Below, in pieces: positions 28,297 to 34,898 of a stretch of 64,000 bases of DNA. The notes beneath the pieces were generated by a model. It did no database searches. It was not told the origin of the DNA and saw nothing but the letters and a program-made list of their open reading frames with translations. Origin of the DNA: CAIMUS01 sp963708455 (lineage in GTDB: Bacteria > Pseudomonadota > Gammaproteobacteria > Competibacterales > Competibacteraceae); contig CAVPSQ010000004.1 of assembly GCA_963708455.1 (NCBI GenBank), positions 434,001 through 498,000 of the forward strand, given 5' to 3'. The position numbers were made by a program, and so were the translations under genes. Within the stretch, counting starts at the first letter, position 1. Each line of letters begins with the position of its first letter.

Positions 28297-28298
28297 GC
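28239..28298 (+). repeat. Integron attC site 2 (60 bp)
   Basis: Core boxes GCCTAAC (28239-28245) and GTTAGGC (28292-28298) enclose AGCATGCAGCGGACGGCGCT and GCGCCGCCGCTGATGCT, which pair with one extrahelical base. It closes the PIN/antitoxin cassette. Confidence 0.92.
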
Positions 28299-28335
28299 AC
28301 GCCGTTCGTGAGAACCTTAGCTGAACTATCGGAAC

Positions 28336-29325
28336 ATGTCTGATTCCGGCAAGTGGAAGTCCAAGCTGCTCTCCTCGAGCACGCCTATGGAGTATGAGGT
28401 GGCAAGGATACTTGTAAAGTACGGCTTTTCTGTCGATGCAGATTACTCATACTCGAAGCACGACGCGGGTGTCGAGAAGGATTTCTCCGTTGACATTCGA
28501 GCAACCGCCTTTCCTCCGTATGATACAGACGACATTCATGCAACCGTGGACTTGCTGGTCGAGTGCAAGCATCGTCACCGCGGCAACAAATGGCTGTTCT
28601 TTCCAGATCCGAACGAGCCGGACATGTCGCCGTTCACACTCGGCTACACGCTTCGTGCTGTCGACCAGTTCTCGTGGAAGTTTCTCCCCAGCGGTTGCAC
28701 CGATTCCTTTGATGAGGTTTCCATCTGTTGTATGAAGGGCGTAGAGGTCGACGGGTCAACTGGAAACGTCCACGACTCAGAGATCAGGCACGGACTGACG
28801 CAACTTCAGTACGCTTTGCCTAGGCTTGTCACGGACCAGATCAGCTTCGCAATTCATCATCCGAAGGATGAGAACGATCCGTTCTTCTTCTGTCCAATTC
28901 TCCTCACAATGTCGACGTTACTCGTAGCCAATGAGACGACCTCGATCAAGACCGTCGAGGATGCCGACACACTCGAGGACTTCTCCAGCGTTGCGCCCTG
29001 GGTCGTTGTCCACTGTGATCTGACACCAGATTTCGAGCGTCATCGCCAGCGAGAGTGCGCTGCCCTCGCTCCTCTGGTTGATGATGCTTGGGTCAAGCAG
29101 ATCGATGAAGCTCGCTTGCGTGGCGGTGAGTATGATTTCCGAATCCCTTCTCATAGCTGCGCAGCGCTTGCGGGACCCGTTGGGGTACGCCTCTTTGAGT
29201 ACTTCTCGCAGGCAGTTGTTTGCTCGTTTGCGCACTTTCCAGCCCTGCTAGAGCTGATCAAGGAGATAACAGATAGAGCGGCCAAGTCGCAAAGCGAAAG
29301 CGCGGAGCGTAAGACGCGTGTCTAA
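28336..29325 (+). CDS. Putative PD-(D/E)XK-type nuclease of unknown family, cassette 3
   Basis: I do not recognise this 329-residue protein. Its N-terminal quarter fits a PD-(D/E)XK nuclease: E19 in TPMEYEVARILVKYGF, D53 in KDFSVDIRAT, and E76-C-K78 in VDLLVECKHRHRG, in the order and spacing of restriction-endonuclease-like folds. The rest has no clear motif. The stop codon lies inside the left core of attC site 3. It occupies its own cassette, which suggests a stand-alone activity such as defence, but that is inference. Confidence 0.7.
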   Translation: MSDSGKWKSKLLSSSTPMEYEVARILVKYGFSVDADYSYSKHDAGVEKDFSVDIRATAFPPYDTDDIHATVDLLVECKHRHRGNKWLFFPDPNEPDMSPFTLGYTLRAVDQFSWKFLPSGCTDSFDEVSICCMKGVEVDGSTGNVHDSEIRHGLTQLQYALPRLVTDQISFAIHHPKDENDPFFFCPILLTMSTLLVANETTSIKTVEDADTLEDFSSVAPWVVVHCDLTPDFERHRQRECAALAPLVDDAWVKQIDEARLRGGEYDFRIPSHSCAALAGPVGVRLFEYFSQAVVCSFAHFPALLELIKEITDRAAKSQSESAERKTRV

Positions 29326-29357
29326 CTTTTGGCTCGAGCGGACGCGCCGGAAGCAGC

Positions 29358-29366
29358 GTGGTTCCT
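29358..29366. repeat. Left 9-bp target-site duplication of the IS
   Basis: GTGGTTCCT occurs here immediately before the left terminal repeat and again at 31004-31012 immediately after the right one. Confidence 0.88.
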
Positions 29367-31003
29367 CAGCAATTCCCGCTCTAATGCAGCGGCGCCAGTA
29401 GTTAATTGATCAGTAATTACACAAGAATCATAACGACAAAAACCACCCTGACTTCCTCGGAAGCCATAATGAACGACTCTCATTTTAACCACTTTCTTTC
29501 AACACACTCATTCATCAAAACAACTATGGACTTTATCAGAAATTATGATGTATCAGGTTCCAATACCCCACCCTTATGCCCATAAATTATCGCTAACCAT
29601 AAGCTCTCCCAACTGGTAATAAAATACTCCTTAAATAATCCCTTTAACTTGCTCCATAACGAGGTTCTGGAACGAAATTGTTGCCGCGCCACTTGAAATA
29701 AACTACAGCACCAGCTCTTGCACTTGATCGACGAAAAAGGCTAGCATCATCAGCATCCCAAACACCGTCGTCAAATGCTTTTGCCCATGTCCATAGTTGT
29801 GCTCTAACTCATAGCCCTGATTTTTGAGTGTGTTGAACGTCTCGTTTTCAATCTTCCACCGACCCCGACCTCCTCTCATCACCTGGTAGACATTATCTCG
29901 CCGTAGTTCCAGATCCGTTATCCACGAAAAATTGTACTCTTTACCCTCCCGCATTTCCCAATAATCCAGGTAATTCACCAGAATATCAGGATGAGATTTA
30001 TTCAAAGGCAACCCCTTCATCCAGCGATAGCCCCGTAAGACGCCATCCTCTCCCAGTTCCTCAAATTCTTCATACTCAGCGCTATTTAATCGCTTCCGCA
30101 CCTCCTCGAACAGCGACGGCTGGTCGCTCGGCTTCGCCACCAGGATGTAATGATACTTTAATTTTTTCAATAACTTAATGTGAGGACCGTCGGCCGACAA
30201 GCTGTCCTCCACCACAATCATGGGCCATTGCGGAAACGCTTCACGTAGTGCCAGTAACAGCCGTTTACTGGCATTACTTTCACAATCATTCTTGCTCGCC
30301 CCATCTTGGCGCGTAATGGCCTCAGGAAATAAAGGTAAGACTTGACTTTTATCCGGATGAACTATCACCGCTCCTACTAATTGATGATAATACTCGACCG
30401 TGCCATTTCGATGATGCTTTTCACAGCAATCGGCACAACGGATATTGGAAGAAGAAAAATGACCGGTCCCATCCAGGTTAACTAGAAATCCTCCTAAATA
30501 CCGATACGCTTTCAATATCCCGTGCGATTGCAAGTGCTGATGAATATGAATAAAGGGGGCTCGTAACTCAGTGGGTGACACCTTATCCAACACTTTCCGC
30601 ATCTGGGTATCACAGGGGGCTTGTGAAACACCATAAAGACTTTTTAAATTGGCTCGAACCCGCTCTTCATGACGTTGCTCATCAAACTTTAATAACGACG
30701 GATATTTCAGTCCAAAGACCGCCAAGCCTGACATCAAGACATCCGGTAAGGAAAACTGCTGACCGCCATGACGAGGGTCAGTGATCTTCCCAAAATCCTC
30801 TCTGATTTGACCTAACAAGGCCGGCGCTGAACAGTGTTTATTTAATTGCGGCCGCTGAGGGCGAAGTGGAATACAGTTTGCTTTTACCATCATGACCACC
30901 CAAATCGATTGAATTTGAAGCCCAAATACCTTGCCAGACCTACCGAAGCATCGTATATAATATACTGATTATACTAAAATTTCTAGAGCAGCGGGAATTG
31001 CTG
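29367..31003 (-). mobile_element. Complete insertion sequence, IS4-like DDE type
   Basis: The element is 1637 bp, bounded by perfect 14-bp inverted repeats CAGCAATTCCCGCT (29367-29380 and, inverted, 30990-31003) and by 9-bp direct duplications. It carries one transposase gene on the minus strand. About 320 bp between the left repeat and the transposase stop is AT-rich and has no gene. A 9-bp duplication agrees with parts of the IS4 group. A third copy of the 14-bp end is found at 32223-32236. Confidence 0.88.
29703..30899 (-). CDS. IS4-like transposase
   Basis: This 398-residue transposase is predicted to excise and insert the surrounding IS. Candidate DDE acidic residues lie in GGFLVNLDGTGHF, in MIVVEDSLSADGPHI and in the C-terminal RGRWKIENETFNTLKNQGYELEHNYGHG, the last being the Y/R-E-K type signature of IS4-like enzymes. 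A CxDCCEKHH segment is also present. The frame is intact, so the element may still be active. The exact IS subgroup cannot be fixed by eye. Confidence 0.85.
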   Translation of the reverse strand: MVMMVKANCIPLRPQRPQLNKHCSAPALLGQIREDFGKITDPRHGGQQFSLPDVLMSGLAVFGLKYPSLLKFDEQRHEERVRANLKSLYGVSQAPCDTQMRKVLDKVSPTELRAPFIHIHQHLQSHGILKAYRYLGGFLVNLDGTGHFSSSNIRCADCCEKHHRNGTVEYYHQLVGAVIVHPDKSQVLPLFPEAITRQDGASKNDCESNASKRLLLALREAFPQWPMIVVEDSLSADGPHIKLLKKLKYHYILVAKPSDQPSLFEEVRKRLNSAEYEEFEELGEDGVLRGYRWMKGLPLNKSHPDILVNYLDYWEMREGKEYNFSWITDLELRRDNVYQVMRGGRGRWKIENETFNTLKNQGYELEHNYGHGQKHLTTVFGMLMMLAFFVDQVQELVL

Positions 31004-31087
31004 GTGGTTCCTTGCTAGCGTGGTGCCGGCGCGCCGCTCAGCCAACGCGTTAGGCATACAGATGGCACCTGTGCGATTATTCGCACC

Positions 31088-31273
31088 ATGAAAGTAAAAG
31101 AACTCATCGCACTCATCGAAGCTGACGGTTGGTTACAGGTTCGTCAGAAAGGTAGCCATCGTCAGTTTCATCATCCAACGAAACCCGGAACGGTCACAGT
31201 TTCAGGAAAACCCAGCGTTGATGTTCCCGCTAGCACGCTCAACAGTGCTTTAAAACAGGCTGGTCTCAAGTAG
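31088..31273 (+). CDS. hicA: HicA-type mRNA interferase toxin, cassette 4
   Basis: This 61-residue toxin has a double-stranded RNA-binding-like fold. It starts MKVKELIALIEADGWLQVRQ and contains the catalytic His in KGSHRQFHHP, then GTVTVSGKPSVDVPASTLNSALKQAGL. This is the full HicA pattern. It lies 33 bp after the previous attC and 9 bp before hicB, so it shares a transcript with its antitoxin. Confidence 0.93.
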   Translation: MKVKELIALIEADGWLQVRQKGSHRQFHHPTKPGTVTVSGKPSVDVPASTLNSALKQAGLK

Positions 31274-31282
31274 GAGCTTCGT

Positions 31283-31495
31283 ATGCGTTATATGGTCGTC
31301 ATTGAACAAGGCCCAAGCAGCTTCGGTGCATACGTCCCGGATCTCCCAGGCTGCATCGCAGCAGCAGAGACAAAGCAAGACGTGTTGCAACTTATCCAAG
31401 AGGCTATTGAGTTTCATCTTGAAGGACTTAAGGAAGAAGGGGCGTCAGTCCCGCTACCACATTCATATAGTGAATTCGTGGACGTTCATGCCTAA
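31283..31495 (+). CDS. hicB: HicB-type antitoxin, cassette 4
   Basis: This 70-residue partly degraded RNase H-like domain protein, MRYMVVIEQGPSSFGAYVPDLPGCIAAAETKQDV, is the short HicB form lacking an evident DNA-binding C-terminal domain. It neutralises HicA. A GGAGCTTCGT leader between the two genes serves as its ribosome site. The stop codon falls in the left core of the next attC. Confidence 0.93.
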   Translation: MRYMVVIEQGPSSFGAYVPDLPGCIAAAETKQDVLQLIQEAIEFHLEGLKEEGASVPLPHSYSEFVDVHA

Positions 31496-31549
31496 CTGGG
31501 CGTTGCACCTGACCCCGCTACGCGGGGCAGGTGAACGAAGTCGTTAGGC
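31490..31549 (+). repeat. Integron attC site 4 (60 bp)
   Basis: Core boxes GCCTAAC (31490-31496) and GTTAGGC (31543-31549) flank a palindrome in which TGCACCTGACCCCGC pairs with GCGGGGCAGGTGAACG. It closes the hicAB cassette. Confidence 0.9.
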
Positions 31550-31589
31550 GGCACTACTGTGTCGAGAACAAATCCATGGGCCTTAAGAC

Positions 31590-32021
31590 ATGAAGAAATA
31601 CCTTTCCGCGATAGCCATCATCGCGGCTCTTTACCTCGGCTTGGGTCAGTTCAACGTATCCCACAACTTCATGGGCGCGTCGACCTCAAGCAATGCGGCA
31701 ATTGCGAGCGCATTCGAGGCGCACAGAAGCGGAGTGCAGGTAACAGGCGAAGGCGTCGTAACAAAAGTGCTTTCAGATGACAGGATTGGCAGCCGCCATC
31801 AGCGCTTTATCGTGCGTCTTGAATCTGGTCAGACACTGCTTATCGCTCACAACATTGATCTTGCTCCAAGACTCACATCCTTAGAGTCAGGCGATTCGGT
31901 CGCGTTCAATGGTGTATACGAGTGGAATTCTAAGGGCGGCCTCATTCATTGGACGCATCGCGATCCAAGCGGAGAGCATAAGGCAGGTTGGCTCAAACAC
32001 AACGGCGAAACCTTCCAATAG
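31590..32021 (+). CDS. DUF3465 family protein, cassette 5
   Basis: This 143-residue protein has an N-terminal hydrophobic segment (YLSAIAIIAALYLGLGQF) that may be a signal peptide or anchor. It then carries a small beta-barrel-like domain: GEGVVTKVLSDD, HQRFIVRLESGQTLLIAHN, GDSVAFNGVYEWNSKGG and the conserved HWTHRDPSGEHKAGWLKHNG. This matches DUF3465, a family often found in integron cassettes whose role is not known; an OB-like fold binding DNA or another ligand has been suggested for it by its shape only. Confidence 0.8.
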   Translation: MKKYLSAIAIIAALYLGLGQFNVSHNFMGASTSSNAAIASAFEAHRSGVQVTGEGVVTKVLSDDRIGSRHQRFIVRLESGQTLLIAHNIDLAPRLTSLESGDSVAFNGVYEWNSKGGLIHWTHRDPSGEHKAGWLKHNGETFQ

Positions 32022-32027
32022 CTCGCG

Positions 32028-32191
32028 TAGCTCACGTAGGGCGGAATAGGCCGTCAGGCCGTATTCCGCCGAAGGGTTTCGGCTCACCCGCCTTATGCGG
32101 TGCATTACGCTGCGCTAATGCGCTCTACGTGGAATCTACAAACTCTAATGTATGCTGATATGAGGCCTTCGTAAATCGTGAATATTAAATT
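32028..32191. repeat. 164-bp repeat, copy 1
   Basis: This repeat starts TAGCTCACGTAGGGCGGAAT and ends near AATATTAAATT; a near-identical copy (166 bp) is at 33953-34118. It contains short palindromes, including CGGAATAGGCCGTCAGGCCG and facing CACGTAGG/CTACGTGG parts. In this copy it follows the DUF3465 stop at once, where an attC would be expected. Confidence 0.85.
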
Positions 32192-32222
32192 CGACTGTGA
32201 TGAGATAAAAGCAGCGATTAAC

Positions 32223-32236
32223 CAGCAATTCCCGCT
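32223..32236. mobile_element. Solitary IS end
   Basis: CAGCAATTCCCGCT at 32223-32236 is identical to the 14-bp terminal repeat of the IS at 29367-31003. Bases after it (AAAATTCC, AATACTATGATTAG) loosely follow the right end of that IS. It may be the trace of a deleted copy or a short non-autonomous derivative; no second end was identified. Confidence 0.55.
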
Positions 32237-32267
32237 CAAAATTCCGTAATACTATGATTAGCAAAGC

Positions 32268-32362
32268 CTGGTAGGGGTACGCAGCGCGTACCCCTACCAG
32301 CCCATCCGCAAAGCTTCGCAGGGAATCCCCTACCAGCCCATCCGCAAAGCTTCGCAGGGAAT
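32268..32362. repeat. Hairpin and 36-bp tandem duplication
   Basis: A 15-bp perfect hairpin (CTGGTAGGGGTACGC at 32268, paired to 32286-32300, loop AGC) runs into two identical 36-bp units at 32291-32326 and 32327-32362. No gene is present between 32022 and 32491; this stretch consists of repeats. Confidence 0.8.
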
Positions 32363-32405
32363 CCCCTGCCGAGTCCGGAGAAGGTACACTCAGCGTACCC
32401 AACCG

Positions 32406-32450
32406 ATCTAACATAGCGTTGCACCCGACCCGCGCACGCAAGCTATTTGA
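32406..32450 (+). repeat. Truncated attC-like site
   Basis: ATCTAAC (32406-32412) followed by ATAGCGTTGCACCCGACC resembles the left half of attC site 4 (GCCTAAC then GGGCGTTGCACCTGACC). No matching GTTRRRY core is evident before the next gene, so this looks like a truncated site. Confidence 0.45.
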
Positions 32451-32491
32451 TGTTTTTGGGGTTCCATTAGGAGCAAGTTGAAGGTATTCCG

Positions 32492-32974
32492 ATGAAACAC
32501 AAGGTATACGTTGAAACCTCTATCATTAGCTACCTGACGGCTCATCCAAGCAAAACCATTCTCGGGGCCGCTCACCAACAACTCACGCGATCATGGTGGG
32601 AAAAGCGCGTCGAGTATGAACTTTTCGTTTCACAATCAGTCTGGCAGGAATGTGCGGCTGGTGATCCCGACGCCGCACGTAAAAGATTGGCAGCGCTTGA
32701 AGGTTTGGATATACTCGCAATTACGGAGGAAATCATCGGCCTTGCCGAGGCACTAATCGCCCAGCGTCTCATTCCAGCCAAAGCGATTGAAGACGCTCTA
32801 CATATCGCTATTGCTACTTTGCACCATGTTGATATTTTGCTCACATGGACTTGTCGGCACATCGCTAACCCCCTAATTCAGAAGGGTATCGCCGAATATC
32901 TCGAGAAACAGGGTTTATTCTTGCCTATTATCTGTACACCCGAAGAACTTTTGGGAGGACAAGACGATGAATGA
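32492..32974 (+). CDS. PIN-domain ribonuclease toxin, cassette 6
   Basis: This 160-residue protein starts MKHKVYVETSIISYLTAHPS and has the acidic positions VYVETS, SVWQECAAGDP and KAIEDALHIAIATLHHVDILLTWTCRHIANP, the last closely matching the PIN protein at 27611. It is a predicted site-specific or tRNA/mRNA ribonuclease toxin. GGAG occurs upstream of the start (TTAGGAGCAAG). It overlaps a small downstream gene that was too short for routine calling. Confidence 0.88.
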   Translation: MKHKVYVETSIISYLTAHPSKTILGAAHQQLTRSWWEKRVEYELFVSQSVWQECAAGDPDAARKRLAALEGLDILAITEEIIGLAEALIAQRLIPAKAIEDALHIAIATLHHVDILLTWTCRHIANPLIQKGIAEYLEKQGLFLPIICTPEELLGGQDDE

Positions 32975-33119
32975 CGAAATCATTACGGAAGTACGCGCTA
33001 TCAAGGATGCTATCGGTTCAAAATATAACTATGACCTCCGAGCCCTATTCGAGGACATTAAGCGAGGTGAAGCCGAGCTTCAGGCCAAAGGAATCCGATT
33101 AATACCCCCCCCCACCTAA
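32967..33119 (+). CDS. Small antitoxin of the PIN toxin in cassette 6
   Basis: A 50-residue reading frame starts at ATG 32967, overlapping the PIN gene by 8 bp, with GGGAGGAC about 10 bp upstream inside the toxin gene. It begins MNDEIITEVRAIKDAIGSKY and continues with LRALFEDIKRGEAELQAKG, ending in a proline tract encoded by a C run. The pattern EVRAIKDAI...D.RALF matches the small proteins usually encoded just after PIN toxins of this kind. Antitoxin function is inferred. Confidence 0.8.
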   Translation: MNDEIITEVRAIKDAIGSKYNYDLRALFEDIKRGEAELQAKGIRLIPPPT

Positions 33120-33131
33120 TCCCGCCAGCCT

Positions 33132-33188
33132 GCCTAACACTGCATTGCAGCGGACTCGCTTCACTCGCCGCTGAATTTGGCGTTAGAG
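33132..33188 (+). repeat. Integron attC site 6 (57 bp)
   Basis: GCCTAAC (33132-33138) and GTTAGAG (33182-33188) bound an arm pair CATTGCAGCGG / CCGCTGAATTTG. The last base of the right core departs from consensus. It closes the second PIN cassette. Confidence 0.85.
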
Positions 33189-33215
33189 CTTTTGTGTTGC
33201 CATTGAGTCATTGAG

Positions 33216-33875
33216 TTGAAGACGAACTACGTTCTGATCGACTACGAAAACGTCCACGTGACGTCTCTCGCTCTCTTGAAAGGTGAACACTTCCGTGTAC
33301 GCGTATTCCTCGGTCCGAAGAATTCGAAACTTCCAGTCGACCTTGTTCTTGCGATGCAGGAGCTTGGTGATCGTGCGGAATACATTGTTCTCGAAGCGCC
33401 TGGATCAAACGCCCTTGATTTTCACATTGCCTACTACCTCGGCGTTCTGGCAGCGGCTGACTCTACGGGGTTTTTTCACATCATTTCGAAAGACACTGGA
33501 TTCGATCCGCTCATCCGGCATCTGAAAACGAGGAAGGTTCTCTCTGCTCGCTCGGCTTCGATCGAGGAAATGCCATGCTTCAGTCAGGCTGCGGTCAGCG
33601 CAGTTGGGTCAAACGGGGTATCCGGCAAGGATAAGCCAATCCCCACTGTCGCCCAAGCCGCGGTCGATGACATGATCAAGATCGCAATAGACGATCTCGT
33701 AAAGCGAAAGGCCGCAAGGCCACGCACTCCCAAGACTCTACGGAGCACCATTCACGCCAAGTGTGGTAAGGAGGTGCCCGCTGCTGATATTGATGCTGTA
33801 TTCGAAGCTCTGTTAAAGCGCGGCTATGTAAAAGTTAACGGAGCGAAGATAACATATGCGCTTCCAGGGGCATAG
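33216..33875 (+). CDS. PIN-like/NYN domain protein, cassette 7
   Basis: The start is TTG (33216), giving MKTNYVLIDYENVHVTSLAL with an Asp-Tyr-Glu-Asn start typical of NYN/PIN-like nuclease domains. Further acidic motifs are NALDFHIAYYLGVLAAAD and FFHIISKDTGFDPLIRHL, placing the catalytic acids D9, about D68 and D92-D97. The C-terminal part (KAARPRTPKTLRSTIHAKC, VFEALLKRGYVKVNG) resembles a small winged-helix RNA-binding domain. It is probably an RNase; its target is not known. 219 residues. Confidence 0.82.
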   Translation: MKTNYVLIDYENVHVTSLALLKGEHFRVRVFLGPKNSKLPVDLVLAMQELGDRAEYIVLEAPGSNALDFHIAYYLGVLAAADSTGFFHIISKDTGFDPLIRHLKTRKVLSARSASIEEMPCFSQAAVSAVGSNGVSGKDKPIPTVAQAAVDDMIKIAIDDLVKRKAARPRTPKTLRSTIHAKCGKEVPAADIDAVFEALLKRGYVKVNGAKITYALPGA

Positions 33876-33957
33876 CTCTAATTTTTCATTCCACCGGACC
33901 TGTTGCAAGCGTCGCTTCGTGCTGCTCTCAACGGGCCGATGAATTCGGACGTTAGCT
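33874..33957 (+). repeat. Degenerate attC-like site 7
   Basis: The left core GCTCTAAT differs from RYYYAAC, and the right core GTTAGCT (33951-33957) departs at one position. The arms TTCATTCCACCGG and CCGATGAATTCGG still pair partly. The right core merges with the start of the second 164-bp-type repeat. Confidence 0.6.
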
Positions 33958-34118
33958 CACGTAGGGCGGAATAGGCCGTCAGGCCATATTCCGCCGAAGG
34001 GTTTCGGCTCACCCGCCTTATGCGGTGCATTACGCTGCGCTAATGCGCTCTACGTGGAATCTATAAACTCTAATGTATGCTGATGGATGAGGCCTTCGTA
34101 AATCGTGAATATTAAATT
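33953..34118. repeat. 164-bp repeat, copy 2 (166 bp)
   Basis: Near-identical to 32028-32191; differences include a C/T change in the first palindrome, a C/T change in GGAATCTACAAAC, and a short insertion near TGATGGATGAGG. It begins at the right core of the preceding attC-like site. Confidence 0.85.
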
Positions 34119-34230
34119 GGGCGTAACCAGTCAAGCGCGGTGGTGGTAAGAGGTGGTGGGTTCCACTGTCCGGTTTGAGTAGACGTGGGTAGGATGAGAG
34201 TGTAAATCCACCCGCCCGAGGAACTCACCG

Positions 34231-34563
34231 ATGCAGATGATGAAGCCGACGCTGGTTGAAGACAAGTGTTTTGATCCACAAGATTGTCTGGATGAGTGAC
34301 AGACGTTCGTGCGGTCGGCGGCGGGAGCGGGTACGCCGGTTCATGAAGTGGAACGCGGCTTGTGGCGCCGGCTGTTACAGTTAGGGTACCAGTTGCAAGG
34401 TCAGTTTTTCGCCTTGGTAGGAGATGGCGACCAAGGTGAAACCGTGACGTTGGCCGAGGGACAGGTGGTGCGGCGGTTGCCGGACCCCCATCGTCGGCCG
34501 TATCAGTCGGTGTTTGGAAGTTTCGAGCTGGAACGGATGGTCTACGGCAAAATAGGGAAATAG
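34231..34563 (+). pseudogene. ISKra4-family transposase N-terminal remnant
   Basis: Codons from ATG 34231 read MQMMKPTLVEDKCFDPQDCL, then an in-frame TGA (34297-34299), then continue in the same frame with EVERGLWRRLLQLGYQLQGQ, FFALVGDGDQGETVTLAEGQ and FGSFELERMVYG. This is the N-terminal region of ISKra4-type transposases. The frame ends at the edge of a palindromic element (34555) and the catalytic part is missing. It is a dead fragment. Confidence 0.72.
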
Positions 34564-34632
34564 GGGACAGACCACGTTTTATTCTTGGCTCGGCCAACAC
34601 ATGTAACCGTTCGCAATTATACGTGGTCTGTC
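34555..34632. repeat. REP-like palindromic element, copy 1
   Basis: About 78 bp with outward ends GACAGACCACGT and ACGTGGTCTGTC (inverted repeats). An inverted, about 90% identical copy lies at 45244-45325. The ends resemble the REP elements linked to REP-associated tyrosine transposases. It truncates the ISKra4 remnant. Confidence 0.8.
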
Positions 34633-34898
34633 TGCGATTTTTCCCGGCCCAGAGGGCATCGGATATTTGCAACGCGGTTGTCGTGCGGTTGTTCGGCCAC
34701 CGCAGACGGGTCCACTGCGAGGGAATACATGTGCTCATACCGACTAACCCACACAAAGACTTACCAGACCGCCGGTATGTATAGCAGTGGATTATTCGGA
34801 TAGACTCTTAGGGAGATTGCTCCAACGAAAGCTGTTAAAAATGATAGTCGATTAGCAGCCAGATTTTTCATCTTCTGCATTACCACGAGCACGCTTCT

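Larger units (their letters stand above)
29320..31055 (+). repeat. Integron attC site 3, split by an insertion sequence
   Basis: The left part starts with GTCTAAC (29320-29326) and the right part ends with GTTAGGC (31049-31055). Without the IS and one target copy the two parts join into a 90-bp site: GGCTCGAGCGGACGCGCCGG pairs with CCGGCGCGCCGCTCAGCC, again with an unpaired base. So the IS entered an existing attC and has probably blocked its folding. Confidence 0.85.

Noticed and set aside
34297..34299. In-frame TGA read as selenocysteine
   Set aside because: It lies in a truncated transposase remnant with no following SECIS-like hairpin; a nonsense mutation is simpler.
34112..34756. A 214-codon minus-strand frame over the ISKra4 remnant
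   Set aside because: Low-complexity Pro/Thr/Arg translation opposite recognisable transposase sequence and crossing a palindromic repeat.
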